Shown: positions 37,974 to 46,905 of the stretch, piece by piece
How the letters are laid out: each line of letters opens with the position of its first letter
Position numbering within the stretch: the stretch's first letter is position 1
Notes under the pieces: generated by a model
Told to the model about the DNA's origin: nothing
Seen by the model: only the letters and a program-made list of their open reading frames with translations
Database searches by the model: none
Made by a program: the position numbers and the translations under genes
Assembly: GCF_030818485.1 (NCBI RefSeq)
Contig: NZ_JAUTAJ010000002.1
Span: 248,001 to 312,000 of the forward strand
Direction: 5' to 3'
Length of the DNA stretch: 64,000 bases
DNA from: Pseudoroseomonas cervicalis
GTDB lineage: Bacteria; Pseudomonadota; Alphaproteobacteria; Acetobacterales; Acetobacteraceae

Positions 37974-38732
37974 TCAGCGGGCGGGCGGGCGCGGCAGGCC
38001 GGGCAACGTGTCCTCGGCGCCGTCCTGGCGCAGCACCACGGCGCTGACATTGTCGCGCGCCCCGGCGGCGACGGCGCCCTGCACCAGCGCCGCCGCATCG
38101 GCGCCCTGGCGCAGCAGCCGCGCGATCGCCTCCTCCGGCAGCGCCTTGAACAGCCCGTCGCTGCACAGCAGGAAGACATCGCCCGGTTGCACCGCATCCG
38201 ACACCTTGTCGAGCAGCAGCGGCGCGTCGCCGCCGCCCACCGCGCGCAGGATGATGTTTGCCTGCGGGTGGCGCTCCGCCGCCTCGGCCGCCAGCTCGCC
38301 CCGGTCGACCATCTCCTGCACCAGGGAATGGTCGCGGGTCAGCATCTGCAGCACGCCCTCGCGCAGCCGGTAGGCGCGGCTGTCGCCGGCCCAGAGGCAG
38401 GCGAAATGCCGGCTGCGCAGCAGCAGGGCGACGACGGTGCTGGCCATCACCCGGCCCTGCCCCTGCTCCGCCGCGCGGCGGCGCAGCGCCTCATGCGTGG
38501 CGCTCAGCCGCAGCCGCAGCTGCGCCAGCATCTCGGCCGCCGAGAGGCCGGGCGGGATGCCCTCCAGCGCGCTGGCGACGGCGGCGGCCGCCACATCGCC
38601 GCCGCCATGCCCCCCTGCCCCATCGGCCACCGCCCAGAGGCCGAGATCGGGGCGGTGCACCACCGCATCCTCGTTCCTGGACCGCACCGTGCCGACATGG
38701 GTGCGCGCATCGGAGCGCAGACCGGGGATCAT
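37974..38732 (-). CDS. pppA: PP2C-type Ser/Thr phosphatase PppA of the T6SS
   Basis: A 252-residue PP2C phosphatase that in other systems reverses phosphorylation of Fha by the kinase PpkA and so keeps the T6SS off. Metal-binding and core motifs are present: VRSRNEDAVVHRPDLGLWAV, ADGAGGHGGGDVAA, LWAGDSRAYRL, LLCSDGLFK and ARDNVSAVVL. Its ATG overlaps the tagF stop by 4 nt. It ends the vgrG-to-pppA operon. No PpkA-type kinase gene is present in the window, so its opponent is missing or encoded elsewhere. Confidence 0.92.
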   Translation of the reverse strand: MIPGLRSDARTHVGTVRSRNEDAVVHRPDLGLWAVADGAGGHGGGDVAAAAVASALEGIPPGLSAAEMLAQLRLRLSATHEALRRRAAEQGQGRVMASTVVALLLRSRHFACLWAGDSRAYRLREGVLQMLTRDHSLVQEMVDRGELAAEAAERHPQANIILRAVGGGDAPLLLDKVSDAVQPGDVFLLCSDGLFKALPEEAIARLLRQGADAAALVQGAVAAGARDNVSAVVLRQDGAEDTLPGLPRPPAR

Positions 38733-39232
38733 GCCGGCGCCTGGCCCAGCAGGCGCAGCGCATGCGGCAGCGGCGGCAGGGCCGGCACCGCCCATTCCAG
38801 CGCCGCATTCCACCAGCCGCGCGGCGCGCCGCTGCCCTCGGGCGGCGGCAGGCTGGCCAGCAGCGCATCGGCGGGGCTGGCGGCGGCGATGGCCATATGG
38901 GCCGCCTCGGCCAGGGCGGCGAACCAGCCCTCCGCCGCATCGGCCACGGGGGCGGCCAGCAGCAGCGGGAAGCGCCGCCCCACCGCATCGCGCGAGGCCG
39001 CCATCACGCCGCAGAGCGGCGCCGCGCCGCAGGCGCCCCCGGGTAGCGACAGGCACCAGCAGGGCATCGCATCCCAGGCCGCGGCGAAGGGCTGCGCGCC
39101 CAGCCGCGCCGGCCCCGCCTGCAGCAGCGACGCCGCCCAGCCATCCCAGGCGGCGACGGCATCGCCCGGCAGGTTGCGGCGGATGAAATCGCCATGCGCC
39201 GGCAGCTTGCCGTAGAGGCCGGTCGCGCTCAC
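38729..39232 (-). CDS. tagF: Type VI secretion accessory protein TagF (ImpM)
   Basis: A 167-residue TagF/DUF2094 protein. The diagnostic start GLYGKLPAHGDFIRRNLP and RFPLLLAAPVADAAEGWFAA are visible. TagF acts as a post-translational repressor of T6SS in Pseudomonas and Agrobacterium, in Agrobacterium as a fusion with PppA; here the two are separate but coupled by ATGA. It overlaps the end of tssM by 4 nt. Confidence 0.92.
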   Translation of the reverse strand: MSATGLYGKLPAHGDFIRRNLPGDAVAAWDGWAASLLQAGPARLGAQPFAAAWDAMPCWCLSLPGGACGAAPLCGVMAASRDAVGRRFPLLLAAPVADAAEGWFAALAEAAHMAIAAASPADALLASLPPPEGSGAPRGWWNAALEWAVPALPPLPHALRLLGQAPA

Positions 39233-42200
39233 GGCGCCAGCACGGGGCAGCGGAAGCGCGACAGCTCCGCCAGGTTGAAGGGGTTGGTGCTGCTGCCCGG
39301 CCGCAGCTCGAAGATCGCGCCGCGGTCGCCATGGGCGATGGTCAGGCGGTAGCGCTCCCCGGCCAGGCGCTGCAGTGTGGCATGCGGGCCCATCACCAGC
39401 CGCAGCGAGGACCAGCCGCCATCCAGCGTCAGGCTGCCGGCATAGCCGGGCGGGGTGAAGACCAGGCTGACATTGCCCCGCGCCGGCCAGGAGAGCAGCA
39501 CGGGACGGCCGGTGCCGGTCGGCGGCAGCTCGTTGCGCACCCCATCCGCCTCCAGCACCGCGCTGTTGGAGTTGAGGTCGAGCCCCTGCGGGATCAGCTC
39601 GAAGCGCAGCCCGGTGCCGGCGACACCCGGAAAAAACGCGTCGCGGATCGCCTGGGCGCGCTGGAACTGCGCCAGATCGGCCGCCGTCACCGGCGGCGCC
39701 AGCCCGTCGGTCGCCATCGGCCGCCAGGGATTCTGCGTGGTGTCGGCATAGGGGCGGATATTCTGGGCGAAGAACTGCTCCAGCACGCCGCCGGGGGCGA
39801 AGAGCCGGGCGAAATCATCCACCGGCACATCGGCACCGTCGCGGCGCAGCGGGAAACGGCCCTCCACCGCGCGGCAGAGCGGCGCGATCTGCTGCTGCGC
39901 CGCGGCGGCGATCGCCGCCTTGGCGCCGCCGGCCCGCGCCTGCTGCGTCGATTGCGCCAGAGCGCGCAGCCATTTCGCCAGGGGCTCGGGCTGGCGCGCC
40001 GCCTCGGCCAGCAGGCGCTGGCCGGGGTCCAGCGTGCCGCCCGCCGGCGGCGGCAGCGCCGTGCCCGGCGGCAGCGAGGCCAGCCGCGCCACCTGCACAT
40101 ACAGCTCGCTGACGCTGCGCAGGATGTCTTCCAGCGGCGCGCCGGCGGCTTCGCGCAGGGCGGCGAAACGCGGCTCGACGATGCCGCCCACCATCGCCGC
40201 CGGCCCGACCGGCTGCGGCGCGCCGCCGCCGGCCGGCGCCACCTTCTCGGCCACGGCCGAGGGGGTGAGCTGCGCGGTGATGCCCTGCAGCAGCCCGCGC
40301 AGCGGCGAGTTGGGCGCGCCCAGGATGTTCAGCCCCTCCGCCGCCGCCGGCAGGCCGGCGAAGGGCGGCAGCACCAGATCGTCCAGCAGCGCCTGCCAGG
40401 CATCGCCATAGTCGCGGGCGTAGAGGGCCAGCACCTCGGCCTCCAGCCGCGCCGGGTCCTCGGCGCCGGTCTGGGCGGCCTCGGGGCCCAGCACCCAGCC
40501 CTCGGCGGCGGCGGCGCGCACCGCCCCGGCCAAATTGGGCAGCAGCGCCTGGCGCAGCCCGTCCAGCGTGTAGAGGCCGGGCACGCCCTCGGTCAGCGGC
40601 CGGCTGGAGGCCCGCACGAAGTAGCGCTGCCCGGCGGCGCCCAGCGCATCAGCCGGGCGCCAGGGCGCCAGCGCCTCGCCCGCCGGGCGCAGCCGCGAAT
40701 AGACGCGGCCGGCCATGGGCAGGCGGGAGAAGACGCGCCGCGCCGTGTCCACCAGCGCGCCATCGATCGGGTAGCGGGCGAAATCCTGCGCCAGCAGCGC
40801 GTCCAGATGGCGCGCCAGTGCCTCGCGCGCCGGAAGGTGGATGGCGCCGGGGTAGAGCACCGCCCAGTCGGCCAGCACCCAGCGGCGCAGCAGCGCGGCA
40901 TCCAGCGGCCCTTCGCGGCCCAGCATCAGATAGGCGCGGGTGGTCTCGTACAGCGCCTCCTGCTGGGTCAGCTCGGCGCGCATGCGGCTCTCCATGCGGG
41001 CCAGCAGGCGCGGCAGCAGGGTGCGGTCCAGCGCGTGGCGATAGGCGATGCGGCCGCCGGCCGCCAGCTTCTCCGCCTGGTCGAGGCCGAGCAGCCCCTC
41101 CTCCCGCCCCGCCGCATCCGGCAGGTCGCGCGCGGCGTCGAGAGAGGGCAGCACGCGCAGGAAATCGGCCTCGGTCACCGGGTCGAAGGGGATGCCCTGC
41201 GCGGCCTCCTCGGCCTTGGCGACGGCCTGCTGCACCGCCTCGGCGCGGCGCTGCTCCGCGGCGCGGCTGGACCAGCCCCAGATGCCACCCCCCAGCAGCA
41301 GCAGCAGCGCCAGCCCCCAGGCGGTGGCGGCCAGGATGCGGCTGCGCCGCTCGGCGCGGCGGTCGCGCGCGGCCAGCCGTGCCTCGCGGAACACCACATC
41401 CCGCAGCAGCCGGCCGAGGAAGAAGCTGCGCCCCTGCTGGCCGCCGGCGCGCGCCACGCGCTGCCCGTCCAGGCCGAAGCTGCGCGACAGCGCGCCGGCC
41501 AGCCGGTCGATCGGCGAACCTTCCTGGGTGCCGGAGGTGAAATAGACGCCGCGCAGAAACAGCGCCGGATCCATCCGTGTGCCGCCGAAGGCGGCCTCGG
41601 CGAAGTCGCGCACCGGCTGTTCCAGCGAGGCGAATTGCGCCGGGAAGCCGGCGATGGCGGCGCGCTGGGCCGGGCCGCGCTCGGCCTGCAGGCGTTCCAG
41701 CAGCCGGTCCTCGAGCCGCCCCAGCAGCGCCTGGAATTCGGCGCCGAAGCGGGCCAGCGGGCCCTCCGGCCCGGTCTGGGCGGGAAAGGTGAAGCCCCAG
41801 ACCTGGGCGCGGCTGTCACGGTCCAGATCGTCGAAGCTCTCGGTGAAGCCGGGCAGCAGGTCGGCCTTGGTGACCAGCAGATAGACCGGCAGGCGCTGGC
41901 CAAGCTTCTCTTCGAGTTCGCGGATGCGGCGGCGGACGGTGCGGGCATGCGCCTCACGCCCGGCGGCGTCCAGGCTGGCCAGGAGGTCGGTGCCGAAAGC
42001 CACCAGCACGCCATTCAGCGGCTGGCGGGGCCGGGTGCGGCGCAGCAGGCCGAGAAAACTCTCCCAGCCCGCGCGGTCGGCGGCGGCGTCGGAATCCTGG
42101 GTGGTGTAGCGGCCGGCGGTGTCGAGCAGCACGGCGCGGTCGGAGAGCCACCAATCGCAATGCCGCGTGCCGCCGATGCCGGGCAGCTTGCCCTCGGCCA

Positions 42201-42645
42201 CCGGGAATTCCAGGCCGGAGCGGGCGATGGCCGTGGTCTTGCCGCTGCCGGGCGGGCCGATCAGCACATACCAGGGCAGCTCGTACAGGTAATTGCCCTG
42301 GCGCGCGGCGGAGCGGCGCAGCACCTCCAGCGCCCGGCCCAGATTCTCTTTCAGCGCCGCCTGTTCCTCGGCGGCGCGGCCGTCCTGCGCCTCGGTGCTG
42401 GTCACCGCCTCCGTCAGCGCGCGGTCGCGGGCGCGGCGGGCGCGGGCGCGCCAGAACATCAGGCCGAGATAGATAGCCAGCACGAGGGCGGCGATGATGG
42501 CGCGCGACCAGGGATCCTCGAAGGGCCGCGTGCTGCCGAAGCCGAGCAGCGGCAGGAACAGCCAGATCACCGGCAGCAGCAGCAGGATGACGGCCAGGCC
42601 GGCCAGCGCCGGGATGGTGGCGAAGGCGGAGATCAGGCTCCCCAT
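39229..42645 (-). CDS. tssM: Type VI secretion membrane complex protein TssM (IcmF)
   Basis: An 1138-residue inner-membrane protein. Two N-terminal membrane helices (LAGLAVILLLLPVIWLFLPL; then around AIIAALVLAIYLGLMFW) flank a short loop. A cytoplasmic NTPase domain follows with Walker A YVLIGPPGSGKTTAIARSG near residue 132 and VLLDTAGRY as Walker B, then a third membrane helix (AWGLALLLLLGGGIWGW, about residue 440) and a large periplasmic part. With TssL it forms the trans-envelope complex. The ATG at 42645 shares a base with the tssL stop; GTG 42648 is an alternative. Confidence 0.94.
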   Translation of the reverse strand: MGSLISAFATIPALAGLAVILLLLPVIWLFLPLLGFGSTRPFEDPWSRAIIAALVLAIYLGLMFWRARARRARDRALTEAVTSTEAQDGRAAEEQAALKENLGRALEVLRRSAARQGNYLYELPWYVLIGPPGSGKTTAIARSGLEFPVAEGKLPGIGGTRHCDWWLSDRAVLLDTAGRYTTQDSDAAADRAGWESFLGLLRRTRPRQPLNGVLVAFGTDLLASLDAAGREAHARTVRRRIRELEEKLGQRLPVYLLVTKADLLPGFTESFDDLDRDSRAQVWGFTFPAQTGPEGPLARFGAEFQALLGRLEDRLLERLQAERGPAQRAAIAGFPAQFASLEQPVRDFAEAAFGGTRMDPALFLRGVYFTSGTQEGSPIDRLAGALSRSFGLDGQRVARAGGQQGRSFFLGRLLRDVVFREARLAARDRRAERRSRILAATAWGLALLLLLGGGIWGWSSRAAEQRRAEAVQQAVAKAEEAAQGIPFDPVTEADFLRVLPSLDAARDLPDAAGREEGLLGLDQAEKLAAGGRIAYRHALDRTLLPRLLARMESRMRAELTQQEALYETTRAYLMLGREGPLDAALLRRWVLADWAVLYPGAIHLPAREALARHLDALLAQDFARYPIDGALVDTARRVFSRLPMAGRVYSRLRPAGEALAPWRPADALGAAGQRYFVRASSRPLTEGVPGLYTLDGLRQALLPNLAGAVRAAAAEGWVLGPEAAQTGAEDPARLEAEVLALYARDYGDAWQALLDDLVLPPFAGLPAAAEGLNILGAPNSPLRGLLQGITAQLTPSAVAEKVAPAGGGAPQPVGPAAMVGGIVEPRFAALREAAGAPLEDILRSVSELYVQVARLASLPPGTALPPPAGGTLDPGQRLLAEAARQPEPLAKWLRALAQSTQQARAGGAKAAIAAAAQQQIAPLCRAVEGRFPLRRDGADVPVDDFARLFAPGGVLEQFFAQNIRPYADTTQNPWRPMATDGLAPPVTAADLAQFQRAQAIRDAFFPGVAGTGLRFELIPQGLDLNSNSAVLEADGVRNELPPTGTGRPVLLSWPARGNVSLVFTPPGYAGSLTLDGGWSSLRLVMGPHATLQRLAGERYRLTIAHGDRGAIFELRPGSSTNPFNLAELSRFRCPVLAP

Positions 42646-44042
42646 CACTCGGGTCTCCGGTTCAGCACCACCACCTCGATGCGGCGATTGGTCTCGCGCC
42701 CCTCGGCCGTGCGGTTGTCGGCCACGGGCTCGGCATCGCCGCGGCCCTCGGCATGGAAGCGCGTGGCGTCCAGGCCGGAGGCGCGGCGGATCACCTCCAG
42801 CGCCGCCTCGGCCCGCGCCTGGGACAGGTGGAAATTCGACGGGAAGCGCAGGGTGCGGATCGGCTGGTTGTCGGAATGGCCGAGAATGTCGGTGCGCGCC
42901 GCATCCTCCTCGCGCACCGCCTCGCCGATGCGGGTCAGCAGCGGCACGAAGCGCTCATTCAGCGTGGCCGAGCCGGAGGCGTACATGCCGCTGCCCTGGA
43001 TGCGCACCATGGTGCGCTGGACATCGCCGGTGACGGTGACCAGGCCCTGCGCGATCTCGGGCGCCAGGAATTCGCGCAGCCTGGCGGCCAGCGTCGGGCG
43101 CGGCGGCACGGCGGCGGCGGGGGGCGGTGGCGGCGGGGCCGGCGGCACGGGCGCGGCGCTGCGGGCGATGGCCGGCTGCGTCGCCGGCGGCAGCGCCGCC
43201 AGCCGCGCATAGAGATCGTCCGAGCCGCGATTGAGGTCCCAGGACAGCCAGGCATAGAACAGGCCGAGCAGGGCGGCCGCCAACGGCAGGGCGATCCAGC
43301 CGGGGATGCGGCGCCGCGCCGGGCGGTGCGGCGCATCCACCCCCTGCCAATGCGGCGACAAGCCGCGCTCCCACGGGCCGCGCAGCTGGGCCAGCAGCTG
43401 GTAGAGCCCCTCGCGGATGCGGTCCAGCTCGCTGCCGCCGCCGCGCGCCAGCCGGTAGCGGCCCTGCATGCCCAGCGCCAGCGCCAGATAGGCGATCTCC
43501 AGCGCCTCGCGATAGCGCCCCGGGTCGCGCTGCATGCCGGCCAGCAGGTCGAAGAAGCGCTCGCCCGAGCGGACCTCCTGATGGAAGCTGGAGACCAGGG
43601 ATTGCGCGCCCCAGGCGCTGGGCGGGCCCCAGGGGGTGGCCAGCGCCACATCATCCAGCGCGGCGCAGAGCGCGTAATGCGCGGCGCGCAGCTGGTCGGG
43701 GGAGACATCGGCCGCGCGCGCCTCGGCCTCGAACTGGCGCAGCGCGCGGATGGCGCGCTCGCGCAGCTCGTCCGGGCGGTCGATGCGCGCGCCGCCCGAA
43801 AGCTGCGCCAGCAGCTCCAGCAGCGGCGCGGCGGCGGCGGCGAGCGGCGAGAGGCCGATGCGCGGCAGCGCCTCGATCTCCGCCGCCGCGGCGCCGGCCG
43901 GCACGGCATAGAAGGTGGGCGCGGCGGCGGGCGGCATCGCCCCCTGCGGCGCGCGCGGCGGCTGCGCGCCGGCGCGCGGCTGCGGCCCCTGGATGATGGT
44001 GCGGTCCGAATCCTCCGGCTCGGAGAAAGGATTGTCGCTCAT
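42645..44042 (-). CDS. tssL: Type VI secretion protein TssL with C-terminal OmpA-like domain
   Basis: A 465-residue 'evolved' TssL. A Pro/Ala-rich N-terminus (about 1-60) is followed by the DotU/IcmH cytoplasmic domain (about 65-245; YALCAALDDVALATPWGP is diagnostic), one membrane helix (IPGWIALPLAAALLGLFYAW, 246-265), a Pro-rich periplasmic linker and an OmpA-like peptidoglycan-binding domain (about 340-465; TDILGHSDNQPI, LSQARAEAALEVI, and GRETNRRIEVVVL). The peptidoglycan domain probably anchors the membrane complex, which matters because no TssJ lipoprotein is encoded here. Confidence 0.94.
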   Translation of the reverse strand: MSDNPFSEPEDSDRTIIQGPQPRAGAQPPRAPQGAMPPAAAPTFYAVPAGAAAAEIEALPRIGLSPLAAAAAPLLELLAQLSGGARIDRPDELRERAIRALRQFEAEARAADVSPDQLRAAHYALCAALDDVALATPWGPPSAWGAQSLVSSFHQEVRSGERFFDLLAGMQRDPGRYREALEIAYLALALGMQGRYRLARGGGSELDRIREGLYQLLAQLRGPWERGLSPHWQGVDAPHRPARRRIPGWIALPLAAALLGLFYAWLSWDLNRGSDDLYARLAALPPATQPAIARSAAPVPPAPPPPPPAAAVPPRPTLAARLREFLAPEIAQGLVTVTGDVQRTMVRIQGSGMYASGSATLNERFVPLLTRIGEAVREEDAARTDILGHSDNQPIRTLRFPSNFHLSQARAEAALEVIRRASGLDATRFHAEGRGDAEPVADNRTAEGRETNRRIEVVVLNRRPE

Positions 44043-45376
44043 CCGCGGATCGCCCAGAGCTCCATCTGCAGCGCCGGGAAGTCACCCGAGACATGCAGGG
44101 CGAAGCCGCCCGAGGATTGCATCTGCTGCCAATGCGGGCTGCCGCGATCCAGCTCGAAATAGACCGCGCCGGCATGGAAGGGAATCTGCCGCGGCGCCAC
44201 GGGCAGCGGCCGCACCGCGATGCCGGGCAGCGCGACATTGACCAGCTCGCGGATATGCTCGACCGCGCCGATCTTCACCTGGTTGGGGAAGAGGCGGCGC
44301 AGCTGCTCGCCCGGCATCTCCGCCTGCACCGTCAGCACGAATTGCGCGGCGCGCAGCAGGGAGCGGTCCATCAGCGGGCCGACGCGCACGCCGTGGCGAC
44401 GCTCCTGCAGCGGGATGGCCACCGCATTGGTCTCCAGCACCATCGACAGCGCGCGGCGCAGATCGGCGACGACGGGGGCGAAGGCGCGCTGCAGATCATC
44501 ATGCCGGTAGGCGGGATAGGGCCGCGCGCGGCGGCCGGGATCGGTGAAGGTGGCAAGCTCGCCGGCCATCTGCACCAGCACCGAGAACAGCGCCTCGGGG
44601 TGGATATTGCCGGCATCCGACCAGTGCGACAGCAGCGGCAGCCAGCGGTTCAGCGTCTGCAGCAGCAGGAAGTCGGAGACCTCGGCGACGCCGCGCGCGC
44701 CGGGGGCGGAGAGCCGCGCCGCCAGCGCCTCGGCCCGCTGGCCGAGCATGCCGGTGAGCTCCGGCGCCAGATTGCCGATGGCCGGCCAGGCGGAGACGCG
44801 CAGGCAGGGCGGGATGAAACGCTCATCCACCACCACGCGGCGGTCGGCCTGCACCTCGACGATGCGGGCGAGGCCGAGGCAGGTGAAGCCGGCGCGCTCC
44901 TCGCTCTCCAGCAGGAAGCGCAGCCGCGGGCGGCCGACCTGCAATTCGGCCGGCTGGGTGCTGTCGGAATGGGTGTCGAAGGCCTCGAAGGGCCGCAGCC
45001 CGTAACGCGCGCCGGAGAGCTCCGGCATCTCGCCGAAGGCGACCTCCGGGCTGCCGGGCTGGCGCAGCGGCGCCGCCAGATAGACGATCTGGTTGCGCGT
45101 GCCCTCCGGCAGGTCGAGCGGCAGCGGCTGGTCGGCGCTGCCGGGGATGGCGAAGGGCGTGCCATCCTCCAGCACGCCGGCGGCGCTGGCCAGCGCGAAC
45201 TTCCCCGCCGCCAGCAGGTCGCGGTCCAGCGACAGCTCGGTCAGCCCCCAGGGATGCGGGCGCAGCGGCGCGGTGCGCGCCTGCAACTGGTGCTCGTGAT
45301 AGCGGTCCTGCTGCTGGAAATGCTGCGCGCGCAGGAACATGCCTTCCTGCCAGACGACCTTGTCGGTCCAGACCAT
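44039..45376 (-). CDS. tssK: Type VI secretion baseplate protein TssK
   Basis: A 445-residue TssK (ImpJ/VasE), the trimeric connector between baseplate and membrane complex. The opening VWTDKVVWQEGMFLRAQHFQ and the QQDRYHEHQL segment are the standard TssK N-terminus. The ATG at 45376 lies two bases behind the fha stop; a TTG two codons earlier is possible but unneeded. It overlaps tssL by 4 nt. Confidence 0.94.
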   Translation of the reverse strand: MVWTDKVVWQEGMFLRAQHFQQQDRYHEHQLQARTAPLRPHPWGLTELSLDRDLLAAGKFALASAAGVLEDGTPFAIPGSADQPLPLDLPEGTRNQIVYLAAPLRQPGSPEVAFGEMPELSGARYGLRPFEAFDTHSDSTQPAELQVGRPRLRFLLESEERAGFTCLGLARIVEVQADRRVVVDERFIPPCLRVSAWPAIGNLAPELTGMLGQRAEALAARLSAPGARGVAEVSDFLLLQTLNRWLPLLSHWSDAGNIHPEALFSVLVQMAGELATFTDPGRRARPYPAYRHDDLQRAFAPVVADLRRALSMVLETNAVAIPLQERRHGVRVGPLMDRSLLRAAQFVLTVQAEMPGEQLRRLFPNQVKIGAVEHIRELVNVALPGIAVRPLPVAPRQIPFHAGAVYFELDRGSPHWQQMQSSGGFALHVSGDFPALQMELWAIRG

Positions 45377-45378
45377 GA

Positions 45379-46905
45379 TCAACCCCGCCCGCCGCGCAGC
45401 GCGTCTTCATAGGCCCGGGCGAAGGCCTTGCCGAAGGCGCTGTCGAAATCATCGTCGAACTGATCGGAGGTGGCGCGGTGCAGCGCCTTGTAGCGATCCC
45501 ACAGCCGCTTCTCGCGCGCGCCGGGCATCAGCCCGCCGCCCTGGTCCTCCGCCTCCAGCCGCGCGGGTGCGAGGCGGTCGAGCAGCGCGCGCGCCGCCGC
45601 CTGCGTCGCCGCCAGGCCCGCCGCCTGATGCGCGGCGAGGTCGGTCACGATCTCCTGCACCGCGGCGGCGGCGTCGGGCGCGCTCAGCAGCCCCTGCAGC
45701 GCGGCGGCGTCGGAGGCGGCGAATTTCACCGGGTTGTTGCCGCTGGCGCGCAGCATGGTCTGCTCGATGCGGAATTCCCGCTTGGCGTCGGCGCGGGCGA
45801 TCAGCAGGGCGCGCAGCCCGGCCAGGGCGAGGCGGCTGAGCTGGCCGGCGGCGTGCAGCGCGGCCTCCGGCGCGACGCCCGCCAAAGCATGCGGCGGCAG
45901 GGCCGCGCCTTGCAGGAAGGCGGCGAGCAGCGCGTCCGGCGCGCCGGGCTGGGGCGGCGCGGCCGGATAGGCCATGGGCGCCGGGGCGGCGGCGAAGGGC
46001 GCCACGGGCGGCGGCATGGGGGCCGGAGATGGAGCCGGGGCCGGGGCCGGGGCCGGGGCCGGGGCGGGCGCGAAGGGCAGCGCGGCAGCGGCGGGCGGCG
46101 GCACGGGCGCGGGCGCGGGCGGCACGGAAGCCGGTGGCGGGTCGAAGGGCAGGCCCGCATCGGCCGCTGGCGGCGGCGGCGCGACCGGCGGGGCGGGCGG
46201 CGGCGCGAAGGGCGCCTGCGCCGGAAGTGGGGGCGCGGGCGGCGGCGGCGCGGCGCCCGGCAGGTCCAGATCCCAATCCTCCGGGATGGTGGCGGCCGCA
46301 TGGGCGGAGGGCGGGCGGAAGGCGTCGTTCGTCGAGGGGCGATGGTCGGGCATCGGCGCCTCGCCCTCGCCGAAGGGGTCGAGCGGCGCGGGGCCGGTCT
46401 CGCCGAAGGGGCGGTGCGGCGGCGGCGGCGGCGCCATCGGGTCGAAGAGCGGGTCCAGCGCCGCGCCGGGCGGGGCGGCGAAGGGATCGGCGCCGCGCCA
46501 GGGCTCGGCGCTGGCGCCGGCCGGCGGCGCGCTTTCGGGCGCCATCGGCAGGCTGCCCTGCAGCAGGCTGCTCTCCGCCGCCGGGCGCGCCGCCTGGGCC
46601 AGGCGCAGCTCGATCTCCCAGGCGCCGAAGCGCAGCCGGTCGCCATCCGAGACCGGCACGGCTCGGTCGCGCCCGACCGGCGCCCCGGCCTGGTTCAGAT
46701 AGGTGCCATTGGTCGAGAGGTCGCGCAGCTGCCAGCCGCCGGCGCGGAACTCCAGCACGCAATGACGCTTGGACAGCACCCGGTCCGGGTCCGGCAGCAC
46801 CCAGTCATTGCCCGGGCCGCGGCCGATCGAGAAATCCCCCCGCGCCTGCCGCGTCTCCGGCACGGCACTGTCGGGGCAGCGCAGCACCGCCAGGGTCAGT
46901 TCCAT
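45379..46905 (-). CDS. tagH: FHA-domain T6SS regulator TagH (Fha)
   Basis: A 508-residue protein. An N-terminal FHA domain binds phosphothreonine (FSIGRGPGNDWVLPDPDRVL, SKRHCVLEF and LSTNGTYLNQAG, residues about 25-75). A very long Pro/Ala-rich low-complexity linker (about 115-330) follows, then the C-terminal VasC-like domain (about 335-508, including NPVKFAASDAAALQGLL and LWDRYKALHRATSDQFDDDF). In kinase-controlled systems Fha is the switch acted on by PpkA and PppA. The linker includes a 6-bp tandem repeat. It overlaps the next gene upstream by 10 nt. Confidence 0.92.
   Translation of the reverse strand: MELTLAVLRCPDSAVPETRQARGDFSIGRGPGNDWVLPDPDRVLSKRHCVLEFRAGGWQLRDLSTNGTYLNQAGAPVGRDRAVPVSDGDRLRFGAWEIELRLAQAARPAAESSLLQGSLPMAPESAPPAGASAEPWRGADPFAAPPGAALDPLFDPMAPPPPPHRPFGETGPAPLDPFGEGEAPMPDHRPSTNDAFRPPSAHAAATIPEDWDLDLPGAAPPPPAPPLPAQAPFAPPPAPPVAPPPPAADAGLPFDPPPASVPPAPAPVPPPAAAALPFAPAPAPAPAPAPAPSPAPMPPPVAPFAAAPAPMAYPAAPPQPGAPDALLAAFLQGAALPPHALAGVAPEAALHAAGQLSRLALAGLRALLIARADAKREFRIEQTMLRASGNNPVKFAASDAAALQGLLSAPDAAAAVQEIVTDLAAHQAAGLAATQAAARALLDRLAPARLEAEDQGGGLMPGAREKRLWDRYKALHRATSDQFDDDFDSAFGKAFARAYEDALRGGRG
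46034..46063. repeat. GCCGGG hexanucleotide tandem repeat inside fha
   Basis: Five perfect copies of GCCGGG on the plus strand encode alternating Pro-Ala in the linker of TagH. Copy-number changes would alter linker length by two residues per unit without shifting the frame. Confidence 0.85.

Noticed and set aside
45969..46480. Glycine-rich rightward open frames opposite the Fha linker
   Set aside because: They mirror the Pro/Ala linker codons of fha on the other strand and have no start signals.
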